Shown piece by piece: positions 34,161 to 47,386 of a DNA stretch of 64,000 bases. The stretch is from positions 1 to 64,000 of the forward strand of contig JAJEKB010019401.1 of the NCBI GenBank assembly GCA_022393335.1. Reading direction: 5' to 3'. The notes under the pieces are model-generated. The model saw only the letters and a list, made by a program, of their open reading frames with translations. It had not been told where the DNA came from and ran no database searches. The position numbers and the translations under genes were made by a program. Within the stretch, counting starts at the first letter, position 1; every line of letters begins with the position of its first letter. The DNA comes from Macrotrachela quadricornifera (lineage: Eukaryota; Rotifera; Eurotatoria; Philodinida; Philodinidae).

Positions 34161-35639
34161 CTTCGACCAAAATCATTACAATATTCTTTAAATGTTGTTT
34201 TCTTCTGACACTTTTTATGAATGAAATAAAGAAAGAATAGTAATAGAGAAAAAACGAGAGAGACGAAAGGTAATTGTTGATATAGTCTCTTCACTTCCCA
34301 TATATGTGGGTTCTATTTCGTCTAAGTGTTAGATAAGCACACGACAACTTGAAAATATATTGTTTGTGTCTGGTGCAAGACTTTCTTGTTATCTGTTATC
34401 ATATTTCCATTTCGTTTTATTTTATATCGCCATGTAATGATGTACACTTTGCGCTTAATATATATTACAGAAAAGTCTGTATATTTGGAGAGTTGATAAT
34501 ATAGTCGAAATCCTGTATTCATATTTTTATTTACATGAGTTTTGAAAACAAAAATTTTGATCAATGCATATTTTAACATGAATCTTATGTGATCTATTCT
34601 ATATCTATTTCGTTTGGTATACCATTGCTCATGTAGTGAACCTAAAAACAACAAAAATTCTCAGGATCATACTGACAGCTTTACACGTTTCTCTTCATTT
34701 ATACTTCTAGCATATGTATAAGCAGTTGAGGAAAACGATTGTGATAAAAAATTTCGCGTAACAGAGTTGTGTTCAGTTTAACGGAGCCAATCTGCATAGG
34801 TTAGGTTTTTCACTAATTCTGAAAAATTTCTTTTATTGGGAACAAATAGAGCGCCTTCCGCTCTATCTTTCTATGCTATTCTATTACTATTCAATTGATT
34901 TTATAAAATTAAAAATTCGATAAAAACTGTTTTCGTTGCAAATCAGCTGGTAGCATTGAGATCATAATGGATAAGACACTAAAAACAATGTGGCACTTTT
35001 TTATTTCATTTTATTATCCCTTGATACGTTGTATTAAAGAAACAAAATATACCAGAAGATGCAGTGTGAAAAGCTCTACTAGTTATAAAGGACTGCTTAT
35101 TTTATAGCTGCACTTTTTTATTTTCAAAAAGGACAATTCTCTGAATGATGAATTTTGATGTTGTGAAAGCGAGATCATTTTTTAGTAATAGAGGAATTCG
35201 GTTTTTTTATCTCATTTTCTTATGATTGCTTTTTGTAAATTGTAGAGCGTTACACGCTGCTTCTTATAGTGTACTTTGTTTTTTAAATAAAATATATGAA
35301 ATAATAAAAAAACTAAGATACGGAAAAGCGAATGCATCTTTCACTAAAAAACAATCTCGTTTTTACAACGTTGAAATTTCGTTGTTGAGAGTTTTGTTCA
35401 TTCTGAAATTAAAAAATGCAACTATAGAATAAGGCATGCGTTATAAAGAGGGCTGGTCACGGACCTGTATTTTGGAACGTTTACCATAGTTCCGGAACTA
35501 TTGAAACTTTTCAGCTAATCTATTCTGAAGACACATTACAAATACAAACTTTCTTTTTTTGTATATATTTATTCAAAAAATCAATCTTACAACAACTGAT
35601 TAAGCTTCTAGTAAAATTGCGTCATTCGCTTTATACGAA
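34161..35639. other. Intergenic, no gene seen
   Basis: The 110-codon minus-strand open frame near 34322-34654 lacks motifs and low-complexity AT usage explains it. Nothing else. Confidence 0.4.
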
Positions 35640-35945
35640 AAAAGTTTTCTAACGGAACTATTTTATCGAAAGAAACTATCTTAAATTGTATAATAAATAT
35701 TGTAAGTACCTATAATAGATAAAAATGTCCTAGTGGATCTATCTTATCGAAAGGAACTATTTAAAATTTTATAATAAATATTGAAAGCGTTTATAATAAA
35801 TGAAGTTTCCTAATGGAACTGTCTTATCGAAAGAAATTATGTTAAATATCATAATAACTATTGTAAGTACACACAATAAATGAAAATTTTTCTAGCAGAA
35901 CTATCATACCAAAAGAAACTATCTTATATTCACAGTAAGTATTAC
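35640..35945. repeat. ~80-bp tandem repeat, about 4 copies
   Basis: Units begin near 35646, 35729, 35806 and 35887. The core is GGAACTATCTTATCGAAAGA, then AACTATCTTAAAT, then ATAATAAATATTGTAAGTA. Related words (AGTTCCGGAACTATTGAAAC) precede it at 35490. Confidence 0.75.
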
Positions 35946-37129
35946 ATACCAAAACTCTCACCGCTCGTTGAGAAAATTTTTTTTCATAATGTGATCAATA
36001 TGCAATATGTTCACATCGTTTTTAGAATAGAAATGATGTATTTGAGCCACAAAATTTACAATGGACACGAATTCTTTCTCTTTGTTACTGTCTAGGATTT
36101 ACATCGAATTCATTCTTGCTTATACTATGTAGATGATGTATGCATTTGTAAAACGAATGGATAATTTTTTTTCGTTTGGCTATATGATAGGTTAACTAAA
36201 CACAAGGCAGACGAAAAGAAACAAAGTAAAATAATTGTGAAAAAAGTGCACCGGATAACATGATCGCTCTATGTTTTTTTTTGTCACTATCGTTATTGAT
36301 ATTGTTAGATTATCATAATACTTCTTATACTGCATAGAAAAATATTATCAATAATTTTGTTTAATTATCATTATAAGCATCTTCCTTGTATAACTATTAC
36401 TGCTGAAAGATTTTATGATAACCTGAAACAAACTGTACAACTCAGTGATATTCTACTACCTACAGAGTACTTTTCTATAGGTTTAGCTGATTATTGTAAT
36501 GAATTGGCATTAGCTACAGAAATTCATATGATATCAGTACCAATTGTTCTCTTGTATGTAACAACAACGACAACATTTCAGCAGTCATCTATTTGGCGAT
36601 TTTCAAAAGAGTTAGTTCCGTTAAATTTTTTTATAGTTTGATTTTTGCTCGTCACGGTATGTAAATATTATATTTGAATTGTTAGATTTGTTTTTTCTGA
36701 AAAAGAAAATTTTCTCAATTAAACATAATGTTAAATTGTTGTATATATAGCATTCAAATTTCGATCTTCACTACAAATAATAGTTTTAAAAATGATTATT
36801 TAACAATGACACTACCACTTACTATTAATTTTATTTAAATGTTAACATATCTATTAATGAGTGAGATACGTTGTGATAAAACATGATCTCAAATGTCAAC
36901 CTTCAAAAACCAAGTTCTTTCCATCATAAATATTGTTTTATCTACTACAACAACGGTTTCATATATTATAAAGAGAGTTCCACATATCATTAAGTTAGTT
37001 TTGTATATTACAGAAATAGTTCCATCTACACATTATTTTAGTTTAGTAGTCGAGCAAACAAAACTATTTCAATAGATTGAAACAACTCATTCACTGAAGT
37101 TATATAAAACATGACGATACCAGCATACT
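35946..37129. other. AT-rich region, no gene seen
   Basis: Open frames of 60-94 codons here consist of low-complexity Thr/Ile-rich translation without family motifs. Some AGTTCC-type words echo the neighbouring repeats. Confidence 0.35.
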
Positions 37130-37800
37130 GAGGAAAGAAAACAAGAAAATAACAAATATATTTTTATAAAATAAATAGTTCTACATGTGATCTTTGCTAA
37201 TCAAATGAAATAATTTATCAAATAGATAAATTATGATATCTTTGATAGTTCGAAAAGTTCCGTTAGGCATTCGTAAATGCAACTTACAGAAGAACTAAAG
37301 AAAATAACAAATATATTCATATTAAACAATTAATTCCACAAAGAACTTTATTCCAGCGAAACAATCCATTTATACGAAACATTCTGTATAGTTAGAAAAT
37401 AATCATAAACTAGATGACATATTCACTCTAATCAAATAGTTTCAGCAGTGAACCTATGTTAATAAACAAGGACAATTCACCAAATGGATATATTATAATC
37501 ATTCTGATAGTTCGAAAAGTTCCACTTGTAGAAGGTCGAAAAAAAATAATAAGCACATTACTATTAAACGAATAGTTTCATCAGCGAATCTTTTCTATTC
37601 AACGGAAACAATCGACAAAATAGTTTCAATCCTTTCAAAAAATGTCGTATAATGGAGAAAAAAGCAGAATACAAATATACATTTGTAAGAGCAATAATTC
37701 CGCAGGCCGATATTTTCTATTCCAGCCGAACACTATTTGTAATCCAGTAGAAAAAACAGTAATCGAAAAGATATCTTTTTGTTTTAAATAGTTTCACAAA
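37130..37800. repeat. Degenerate dispersed/tandem repeats
   Basis: GATAGTTCGAAAAGTTCC occurs at about 37248 and 37510. AAGAAAATAACAAATATATT recurs at about 37145 and 37292, with a weaker copy at 37548. AATAGTTTCA(T/G)CAG(C/T)GAA occurs near 37435 and 37582. Spacing near 150-260 bp suggests an old larger-unit array. Confidence 0.5.
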
Positions 37801-37894
37801 TGGGTCTTTTCTTCTTAATTGGATCTTTTATAAAAGAAAAGAAGAAGAATAGTTTCAATAGTTCAGGAATTGTGGTAAAGGTTCCAAAAGAAAA

Positions 37895-38560
37895 GTTCGT
37901 GTCCACTACTGCTGCTAACACCATGACAAGTCTCTCATCAAGACTACAACAATTCATAGATGCATTCGAAAATTGGTGCAAGTCATGAAAATTAATACTG
38001 TAACCGACAAAAAACCGAGCTGATTTATTTCAGCATACACCCAAAGAAGAAATAAAACAGTCCTGCGACAGTGAAAGTCGAAAATACCATCATTAAGTCA
38101 CAGGACTCAACACACTATTTGGATGTAATTATCGATAAACAATTAAATTGGCGAAGTCATCAAGACTGCATCTAGTATTGATCTTCTTCGATATTTATCG
38201 AGAACAGCATCAGAACCTAATCCAAAGACGATGTGAAATATATTCAAATCAGTTGCACACTCAATCATCGTTTATGGCTCTTCTGTACTTCTAACCGATA
38301 GTGAAATAGTATGGAAACGAATGTAGATCATGCAAAACAAAGCACTTCGAGTTACACTCGGACTACCTATTTACACATCGGTCAAGTGCATTCATCGAAT
38401 TAGCAACATCCCTAAAATCAAGGATTATGCTACTACACTACTTAAGAATGCAATTTAAACTGCATCAATCAACAATGATAATATCTTGAAGACTCTTCTT
38501 CAAGATATATTCAACAAAATTAAATAAATCATCTCCTTATGCATCTAATATCAGCATCGA
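37895..38560 (+). pseudogene. 5'-truncated non-LTR retrotransposon (LINE), end of the reverse-transcriptase ORF
   Basis: Translation in shifting frames gives the region just after the RT active site. It begins with a helix ending FENWCKS (the thumb region start, normally W.....K...K), then VIIDKQLNW, a classic RT block (LGV.ID..L.W). Later come YGSSVLL and QNKALRVTLGLPIYTSVKCI, the C-terminal block of jockey/CR1-like LINEs. Frameshifts and stops are frequent, including near 37987 and 38100. The upstream RT core and endonuclease are absent. The most likely source is a jockey- or CR1-like family. Confidence 0.75.
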
Positions 38561-38699
38561 GATACTAGATTATTGATGAATGAATTATTTCAACGCAAAA
38601 AATTGTATGTCGGATTAACACATTACGAGTTTGTTTCATATATAAACAAGTTTGTATTAATCTATCTACTGATTAATTCCAATACATTAATATTATTCA

Positions 38700-38915
38700 A
38701 CTTCTCTGCTTCATCTTCATCTTAAATCTGAAGTAAAGTAGATCTATCGATTTATTTAATAATCACCATTTGTTAATGTCCTTCATCTACTTTACTTCAT
38801 CCTCATATTATATATGAACTGAAGTAAACTTATTGCCTTATTCTCTCAACATCAGCAATATTATTTCCTTTCCTTTACTCCATTTTCATGTTTAATATGG
38901 AACGGAGTCAATCTA
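38700..38915 (+). repeat. Three consecutive hairpins in the LINE tail
   Basis: Three stem-loops follow the ORF: 38706-38741 (CTGCTTCA with TGAAGTAAAG), 38789-38830 (CTTTACTTCA with TGAAGTAAA) and 38872-38911 (TTTACTCC with GGAGTCAA). Each stem is 8-10 bp. A TTC/GAA to TCC/GGA change on both sides of stem 3 preserves pairing. LINE reverse transcriptases often recognise 3'-end stem-loops. Confidence 0.55.
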
Positions 38916-39039
38916 ACTGCTTATTCGTTGTTTTTATATCATGATTTTCTTTTGTTTTGTTCTTCATTTTCGTCCTTCGTACAACTACTAAGCTCAATCT
39001 TTTCTACACTAAAATATTTCCATATCCTATGATACTGAT

Positions 39040-40260
39040 ATCATCTCGGAAACGGATTCTTCTCTAAAATATTGTTGTATATCTGAATAGGTATTCAAGA
39101 ATACCTTTTCGGTTTGCGGATTATTTCATCAGAAACCAAAACGGTTTCTGAGCTTCTAAAAATTTTAAAAAGGTATTCCAAGCTACCATTTTGGTTTCCG
39201 AAATCCTTTTATCGGAAACCTGCACGCATTTCGACCAACCGAAATTCTAAAACGCAGATTTGAACAACCAAACTAGTCTCCGAAATTTGCTGATATCCTT
39301 GATCATGTTTTCAGTTTTGAAAGCCGACAACTGATTTTCGCAACAAACCAAACAAATGAACACAAAGCCATCTAATTAAAATCGTTCACTGTGTTAATTG
39401 GACTCATCATCCTCGCTTATAACTATCTCATATACTAAACTTACAGTTTTAAAAAGATGATATGTCTAATTAACAAATATAGAAATCAATATTATTGGTT
39501 TGATCTATCTCAAATGATGAACTTAAACCTTGAGATAGAAGCAATTTCTATATATTCGATACAGAAATCGATAATATTGTTTTAGCGTATCTCAGATGAT
39601 AGACTTAGAGTTTGATATAGATGAAACTTCTATACATTCAATATCGAAATCGATATTTTTTATTTCGGCTTAGGTGTTAGATTGATAGTTTGAGGTAGAA
39701 GGAATTTGTATATATTTAATAGAGAATTTAATTGGTTGTTTGACCAACCAAGAAGAGAGACTTTGAGATCTAGATAGATTAATGTTTTTATGTGTGCAAT
39801 ACTGGAAATCATTGATTATTTTGAATACCCGAGATTATAGGACTTAAGATCGAGGTAAACAAATATTTGTATATATTCTATATAGAAAATTGTTTGTTAT
39901 TTTGACTATCTGAGAAAATGGAGAACAGGATGAGGATATATAACTATGTGTATATGTTAAAATTTGATTAACATATCGAAAAAAACAGATCAGTGCAATA
40001 AGGTGGATAAATCGAAAGCAATTGTACCGTATGATTTTGTGTGATGGAGCGAGATCATACTGGTATGTGGTGTAGGTGATCGACAGTGATCTTGTTAATC
40101 TCGGAAACTTTTAATGGATTTACGGAATTAAGTGTGCATTGATTATTTCAGTTGAGTTAATAATTGGTTTCCAAATGCTGAAAAACCTGTTCTCAGAAAC
40201 TCTTGGAAAGTTTCAGATAGTGACAAACTCGGAAACCTTTTAAGAGTCTCACTGGGTACG
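39040..40260. repeat. Satellite-like block: ~80-bp array flanked by CGGAAAC-rich words
   Basis: The core is six ~80-bp units starting at 39477, 39559, 39641, 39719, 39799 and 39880. The consensus has ATATAGAAATCGATATTATT, then GATAGACTTAGAGTTTGAG and TTTCTATATATTC. On either side (39050-39300 and 40100-40250) TCGGAAAC/GGTTTCCGA words recur in both orientations. There is no coding content. Confidence 0.75.
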
Positions 40261-42794
40261 TTTTTTTAGAGTGGAGGCTTGACTTCTCAGTCATCATAGT
40301 TCTGCCTTTTTCGTTAGTTATGATAGCAATGGTTGGAAGTACGACCTTTTCTGTTGGAGACAATGCAACGGTTGATTGTATCACTGTGCAGATAAATCTA
40401 CGTTGAGTGGTTTTCAGAGTCAGAATGACGAATAAGATTCGAAGGGTAATTGATATGGAAAATAACTTTTAATTGTCTTTTATCTCAGATGTCATCGATG
40501 AAGCTTCGCAAAAAGTTCCTAGACTTCCTATCTCTAGACACGGAATTTTAGAAAGGAATACCTATTGGGATAGAAAACAAGCATTTTACAAGATCTAAAG
40601 CATCGTAGAATGTGCTTTAGAATCTGTCACACGGGAACGAAAGATCCTTTTGTCTGAGGTGACAGTTTCTGCCTAGGGATGAGTGAATCTGGGATCGATG
40701 TACGTTTTTAGTTAATACTGAAAAACGTAAAAATGAATCTCGGTTTACAACAAATATTCGCTGATACATGATGCTCAATGAGAAGTAGTAACACATGCTG
40801 CATCATTATAAAAGCATTTTCTACGATTCAAGTTTGAATAAGTGATTATGAATTGCACTGGTTGATCCCGATTTTTAGATATCTCTCCTAATCTTCACCA
40901 GCTTTTTTGGATGGAATACATGAGAGAATACTTCGGCTCGTACATTAAGACTTAATGTATACTCTGTTCATAGTTGAAAAGAGAGTATATATTGAGTTTA
41001 TCCACACTTTTTCTCCAAAACAATCAAAAATTTCAAAAATCTTTGAGAAAAGATGTTTCTAAGTGAATTTTAGTTTTTTTTTTAAAGACTTTGTTAATAT
41101 TCTCTGTGAATTTTCAGACTTTATATGCTAAGGAGTGTATTTTGAGCATATGTCAACGGATGGATTGGATATTTTTGTAGATGTTAGTGAGACTGAATTA
41201 GGAATGTTTGAATCGATCTAACACGGATTTTGGGTGTTAGTGATTTGCAATGAGATTTTTCACTAATTGTCAAGGGTGTCATTCTTCTATAAATCATAAA
41301 AATGGCTGTTAGCGAGTGTTATTAGGTAGAAGTTTTTCTGAATTTGAAAAAGCTGAGTGTTTGTGATGCTAGTATAGATTACAAGGCCTCATAAAAAGGA
41401 AAATAAAGATCGCTTACACAGCTTTTTGTCAAAACAGGGTACTGTTTTGAGCCAGAAAAATGAATAGTTATTGAATATTATAAAATAAAAAGAGCAAGTG
41501 AAAAATCGGCATAATTTCATTCAACATTTTCTCAAACAAAACTAGTATCGGCAGAAAAGAAATGAATACATTTATTGTTGTTTGTTTAATTGGTAACTAT
41601 TAACTTGAATTTTATTGAAATTCATTTAGGGTTATCAAGTTTCGTCCCCAAACAGTTATCTGATAACGAGCCAATGGAAGATCTGTGAAATTGAGATTTC
41701 CAATGCATTAAGATCGTTTTCTTCAAAACATGGTTTTTTCTAAAGCTTGACTAAAATTTGTTGGCGTCAAAAACTATGTGGTTCTACCTCATTTATTAGA
41801 AGTGTAATGGTGAAGATCCATATAGTAACTAACTCAAACATCTTTAGAATAACGCCAACCAATGGCACTAAAAAAACCGAACTCTATTGTAGCTTTCAAG
41901 TTATTTACCAACTTTGCCGTTAGATTTATTACTAATAAAACACTTGTCAGTGTAAACTATTTTCCGTCACCGTTGTATCTCTACTGTTTATCCAACCAAC
42001 CGAATATCAGCAATTAATTTCTTCCGTATTATGAGCAACCAATATAAAAATGTTCGGACTATACAGAATATCATAGCTATAAACCCCTCAATCGACTCAG
42101 ATAGCAATATAATAGCTCCTTACAATGGTGAGCAAAAATACTTTTAGAGTCTGATTGGTTGGCGCTCACTGCGTTCCAGCCAAATAGACCACCCCAAGAG
42201 TTTTCTTCACTATTTTGTGGATAAAACTTAGAACTGTTCGAGCCAATCGGTGGGCTAATAGAGGTCCTCTTTCATATACCGCAAGCAAAACTTTTGTTCA
42301 GATAATAGCAAAAGAAATCTGTCCCGAGTTGTAATTAGGTTGACCGCCATTTCTGCACATGACATTTCGGCGCAGTATACTAACGTGACAGTGTTGATGC
42401 GAGTGATTGCAGGTGAGTTTGCGAGTATGAATGTGAGCTTTCTCTATGCATCACTCTTGCCAGCTATAAGCACTATTGTCCCATCTTCATCCATCCAGCT
42501 ACAATCTCACGCTCCCCATCTGCACTACACCCCTAGTGAAGAAAACAACTAAGGATATTCGATTGGTTGAATAAATAAGGTAGGATGACCGAGTTGTTGA
42601 TGACTATAGATTTTAGTCAAACTTTTGAGAGAAACCATGTGTTTAAGAAAATAGTTTTGTTGCATTGAAAGTATACGTTTCATAGGTTTTCTGTTACTTA
42701 GTTATCAGGCAACTATAAATTGGCTATTATCGTTACCAGTTGTCAGGTAACATATCGGTGATTTTCCTCCGTTAGTTGCAGCTTGATCAGATCC
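40261..42794. other. Long gene-free stretch
   Basis: I found no coding signal on either strand beyond unsupported frames of 63-70 codons (near 40193-40384 and 42340-42552). GTTAC..AGTTATCAGG words repeat near 42697-42755. Confidence 0.4.
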
Positions 42795-43240
42795 ACGTGA
42801 AACATATTACATTGTAAAAAAGAGTTTCCGCTCGCTCTAATAAATTTCCTCTGCCAAAATGCACTTTTTAATAGTATTTTTCATTAGGTATTCCTTCTTA
42901 GATTCTATCGTTTTTTGTATCAATTTGAAGCTTATAGCTGAATGTTTCATTCCTAAAAAGATCAATTATAAAATACGTGTCCATGCCGAGAAAAATACGT
43001 TGCGAGAAGCCTTGGTTACCAAGCGTAACTTTCTCGACACGGACACGTATGTCAAATCGATCTTTTTAGAAATGAAACATCCGGCTACTAGCTTCAAATT
43101 GATACCAAAGTAGAGAGAATTCGTGTAACATTTCTGGGAATTGCAATATACAAATTTCACTCAGAAAAAGTTCTCTACAAGATGAACTAGGTTCTGTGGC
43201 TAGCGGTTAACAACGATGTAAACGTGGTATGTTTCACATA
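42795..43240. mobile_element. Foldback element, about 445 bp
   Basis: Inner arms 42918-42990 and 43040-43112 are strongly complementary (TATCAATTTGAAGC with GCTTCAAATTGATA; ACGTGTCC with GGACACGT). The loop is a 37-bp partly palindromic segment (AGCCTTGGTTACCAAGCGT). Weaker outer pairing (GTGAAACATATTAC with GTATGTTTCAC) extends it. Similar open frames on both strands are a by-product of the symmetry. Confidence 0.65.
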
Positions 43241-43774
43241 GTTTTGCTCACCTATCTTTTTTGTAGCTTTGTTGCCCATATGCACGGGTATCAGTTGTTA
43301 TTCCTGCAACCTGTGTAATGATCCATTCAGTTCATCAGGTGTTAGTATCACTACCGGTCATACTCAATGCATAGTGAGTATCTCGTTTTGATCTTTACGA
43401 AATTTTCATTACATTTGTATCAAGAAAACGGGAGCATTATCAGTAATGTATCGCTCTGGTTCGTCTACATGTACAAGCGTCGGGTGGGCTTTTGGCTCGG
43501 GTACATCATGTTGCACAACGGATCTATGTAATAAAGGAGGTATTATCTATCAAACACCAACCTTATTGGCTATAACTCTTACAATCATCTTTGCCAAATT
43601 TCGACGGACTTAAAAGACTAAGTATTTTTCTTTTCAGAATATATACATGTGTTTTGTCCTGTTTCGTTTACTTTCCATTTAAACAAAATCTGTTTTCTTC
43701 ACTTCCTTATTTTTCATTTTACCCTCTTACTGGTTGATTTAATTCACTACTATCTTTTAACGAATAAAACAAAA
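43241..43774. other. No gene seen
   Basis: Intergenic sequence; the long minus-strand open frames overlapping 43719-44025 are shadows of the purine-rich plus strand. Confidence 0.35.
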
Positions 43775-43909
43775 ATGGGCTCATTTGACGGTGGGTTAGT
43801 TGAAAAACTAACTGATCTATCTCTTGACGAAAAAAAGACAAGCATGAATGAGACGAACTTACACAAAAAATGTATAAAAAGATCCAAATCAACACACGAC
43901 CGGTTCTGA
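43775..43909 (+). CDS. Possible small or first-exon coding sequence, unrecognised
   Basis: From an ATG in good context (ACAAAAATGG) the frame reads GSFDGGLVEKLTDLSLDEKK, a plausible protein start. It continues for 44 codons and stops. A second frame then reads TEVLQNERDRKNSKIFETGQ through about 44000, so either a frameshift or an unrecognised intron separates the two. I do not recognise the family. Confidence 0.25.
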   Translation: MGSFDGGLVEKLTDLSLDEKKTSMNETNLHKKCIKRSKSTHDRF

Positions 43910-45606
43910 CTGAAGTCCTGCAGAACGAGCGCGACCGGAAAAATTCGAAAATTTTCGAGACAGGCCAAACGGAATTCGGAATAATACAGAAAAAAAGCAA
44001 ATGTTCCGAATTTTGTAATCACCATATCAAAATATTTTGTGACTTTCGATGTTCATTTATAACAAACATCTTCATATCTAAATGAGTAATGGAAAACAAG
44101 GATAAAGGAAATTGAAAGACGTATTTAAAACGGTGCATGATTATTGCCTTCTTCAACTACTCCTTTATTTATTTTTTGATTTCCTGTCGTGAATTCAATT
44201 TTTTTATTTATTGTTGCAGATGCTAAACAAGGAGTTGCAAAAACAGTCCAACTTATTGTTTTCTAATTTTCGAAATTCTTACTAGAACTCGTACAATTTC
44301 ACATCAATAGTTCGGATCATCTTGAGTAGTACAATAATCGTCCTGTCCACATAAAATTAAATAATTTGAGTTATGCTAGCGATAAAAGGTTTCTCTTAGA
44401 AGCAGAAGTGGCACTATATATTTTTTTAATTCCCTCCGTAACTAAAGACTTATATGATACATGGGAAAATATTTTGAGAAAATGAGTACAATCTAGCGCT
44501 CACTGTTGAAGATCGGCTTTGAAATGATCCGAAAAAATGACTTTTGATTGAATCCTTTTATTAAATCTTCTTCATTGGCGTACAAATTCTATTAATTTAA
44601 AGACTATTAGCCATTATCTTACACACTTTGCAGTAAATAGCGACTAGGCGGTTCCATGAGGTCGGTGGCACTTTCGAAGTGACGATAAGGATGAGGGTGA
44701 GACAAATTACTACAATACTAAGTTAGTAGTATTTCCAATTAACTGATCAAATTATTATCAAGTGGCAAGTATCAGTACAAATGATCCCTCACAAAGACGA
44801 ATCAGTACAAAATACTAAAATCTACTTGAAAAAGAGCAGAATGACTAATAGAGAACGAGACAAGTTATCACAATACTAGTTAGAAGAGCATACCACAACC
44901 GATTTCGTCCTTGCTCAAGGGACTTCTCAAATGACTTAAGATATTTTATTTCCATCTTAGTTAAAAAATCAAACTACAACATTATCTAGACTGTTGTATA
45001 GAAAGTAATTGGCACATAGTATGGAATATTAAAAAAACGTGTGATCTACAATTTGAGGATGAGTGAGGGTGAGTCTAGCTTGCCATTATCGCGATTTCAT
45101 CCGAATAAAGGAATCATCAAATGGCTCCGACTATCGCATAGGTATGCACTCTATTCTAATGATCGATAGATCATAAGCAAGGCGTTGAAATTTAAACATA
45201 ATAGTCTAAACATCTATGAAAAGTATAATTGATCATTGTGATTTGATAGAAGCTACAGGACTCCTGGACGTTGGTTACTTATGTGTTTAGATAGCTCTAT
45301 ATTTCGAAATATCATAAATTGGATGAGAGTGTATTCTCAACGGGCAAATCGTAATGCCTTTTTTTTTGTTTTAACTAGTGGTAGATATGTGTTTTTTGCT
45401 ATGTTGTTTTTGCATAGTTGCTTGGGAGTTGAGGTCTTGGATAACTGAGAAAAAGTATTTAGTCATAGTAGGTTTAGTATTATGGGAATTTTATTTAAAT
45501 TATTATAGATTTCAGGAATAATGACATGATTTGCATGAAAAAGTTTGTTTGAAACAAAAAGAATGTAAATTTTAGAATAGAGACGCGACAATGTGTTAGA
45601 GTTTGT
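43910..45606. other. Gene-poor stretch with two G-rich motifs
   Basis: GGATGAGGGTGAG at about 44689-44701 and GGATGAGTGAGGGTGAG at about 45055-45072 are members of the dispersed motif. No gene supported. Confidence 0.4.
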
Positions 45607-45770
45607 TTATTCAATATCATAATCTTTATTGTATTCGGTTGTAGATGTTTTTTGAGAATTAGCACCATTCTCGGAGTTGTTGCTATCTGTATCATTGTCG
45701 ATTTTATCATCATCAATGTCAGTAAGTGCCGAGTTGATAGAGTGAATGTCAAGCGGTATATTGACTGACT
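45607..45770 (-). pseudogene. Possible terminal exon with an acidic Asn/Asp-rich tail
   Basis: After a plausible acceptor (GTTAATAG) the minus strand reads SVNIPLDIHSINSALTDIDD, then KIDNDTDSNNSENGANSQK, ending NKDYDIE and a stop at 45607. The composition is protein-like. A preceding exon candidate near 45930 is too short to trust. No family recognised. Confidence 0.22.
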
Positions 45771-47386
45771 ATTAACACCATTTTAAAACGGTAATGAGAA
45801 AAAACAAGTATATGATAATTTGATGAACATAGAATTGATTTGTTTTATTATAGTCTACTTATTAATATTATTTTTATAAATGGTCCTTGGAAATGATGAA
45901 CATCATGGTGTTCTGTTGGATTATTTACCATTGAAGGTATAAATATTGGGAAAAAAAACTAGAGGACACAATAAGAAAATGTTTTTGATGTAAATGAATG
46001 CTTTGTATGGTGCGCTCAAGAATACAGAATGAAATTTTGTTAGTTTGATAATTTATTTATTTTTGATAAAAAAAGTATAGCACACACATTTGAAGCAAGA
46101 TGCTAATGAATGTATTGAGTTAACGAAAGATGCGAAGGAGAAAGTGATTTTGTGAAGTTGATTTTGTAATTTAGGCTGTATGAACGTCGACGTATTGACT
46201 GTTGTGTCAATCTAACTTATAATTGAAAATCTCTTTTGAATCTGAATACTGTTGATCACTGTCTAAACTGGTTATGGTTCTAGTGAAACCGGTTTTTCTC
46301 AACATAGAAAATAAAAGTAAAAATATGGTCCATTATGTAGCCAAGTATGTTATGGTAAATAGAATGAGACAAAATATTTGGTGCCTAATAACTTGTCTGT
46401 ATTCAATTTTTTTTTATGCTGAATTGTAAAAGAATATTTTCAGAAGCCTAATAAAAGAAAGAAATAGAAAATGTTGTATATATTTTTTTTATAAAGATGT
46501 GCTTTTTCTTGATGAATGACACCTTTTTGTGTAATTTTTGAAATAGATAAAAGCAAAATATTATCATTAAAAATTCAATTATAAACGTCTACATAGTATA
46601 AAATGAATTATAATTGAATAGAATTTTTGATTATATGTGTGCAAAAAAGAAATAGAATAAATAATACTCTACAACGTATATTTTTTTTATCCGAACTATA
46701 TCAAATTTTTAAATATTCAGAAGTATTTTCTGACATTTATCATGAAAAAAGCTTTATATTATGAAGATTCTCATATATTTATAATTTTCAGTGCAAATAC
46801 TAATAAAATCTGCGCAGTTATTTCTTTTTCATACTAAAAGGTCATTCATTTTTATTTAATTTCAGATTAATGCATACTTTGAATGGCAAAAATAAATAAA
46901 GTTTTTTACTGCCACCAGAAATGTTTCATTCGTTAATGAGAAAAAAAATTAATTTTACATTATCTAAAGGATTGAGACATTTTATAACCAGTCCGAAAGA
47001 TAAATTTCTGAATTTTTTTCATTATGATCTTAAATTCAGATTTACATTGTAGTAAATAATGATGATAGTTTTTTTTTACTTTCTCGTTACATATAGTAAG
47101 AACTATGTACTGCGGAACTCTATTTAAACTAACTTTTTCGACGAATTAATATCATATTATGTATGCTGAAATATTATTAATTGTGAAAATCATTTCCTTT
47201 CACAACTATAAGCAGTGAGAAAGAAGGATGAAAAGATGTATATATTTGTTTTTTTTTAACGTCATTTTAATATTAGATATTAAGCCTTCAAGGAAAGAAA
47301 AGAAAAAGAAAAAAAATTGAAATAATAATGTTGGTGTCATTTCAAATAATATATCAGTTACCTAGATAGAATCATTGTTAAAATTC
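45771..47386. other. Intergenic, 5' flank of the receptor gene
   Basis: Very AT-rich, with several poly-T tracts. No gene or repeat that I can support. Confidence 0.4.

Noticed and set aside
34322..34654. 110-codon minus-strand frame
   Set aside because: AT-rich, Lys/Ile/Tyr-heavy translation with no domain.
42859..43160. Matching open frames on both strands
   Set aside because: By-product of the foldback symmetry.
43719..44025. Minus-strand Phe/Ser-rich frames of about 90 codons
   Set aside because: Shadows of a purine-rich plus strand; no motif.
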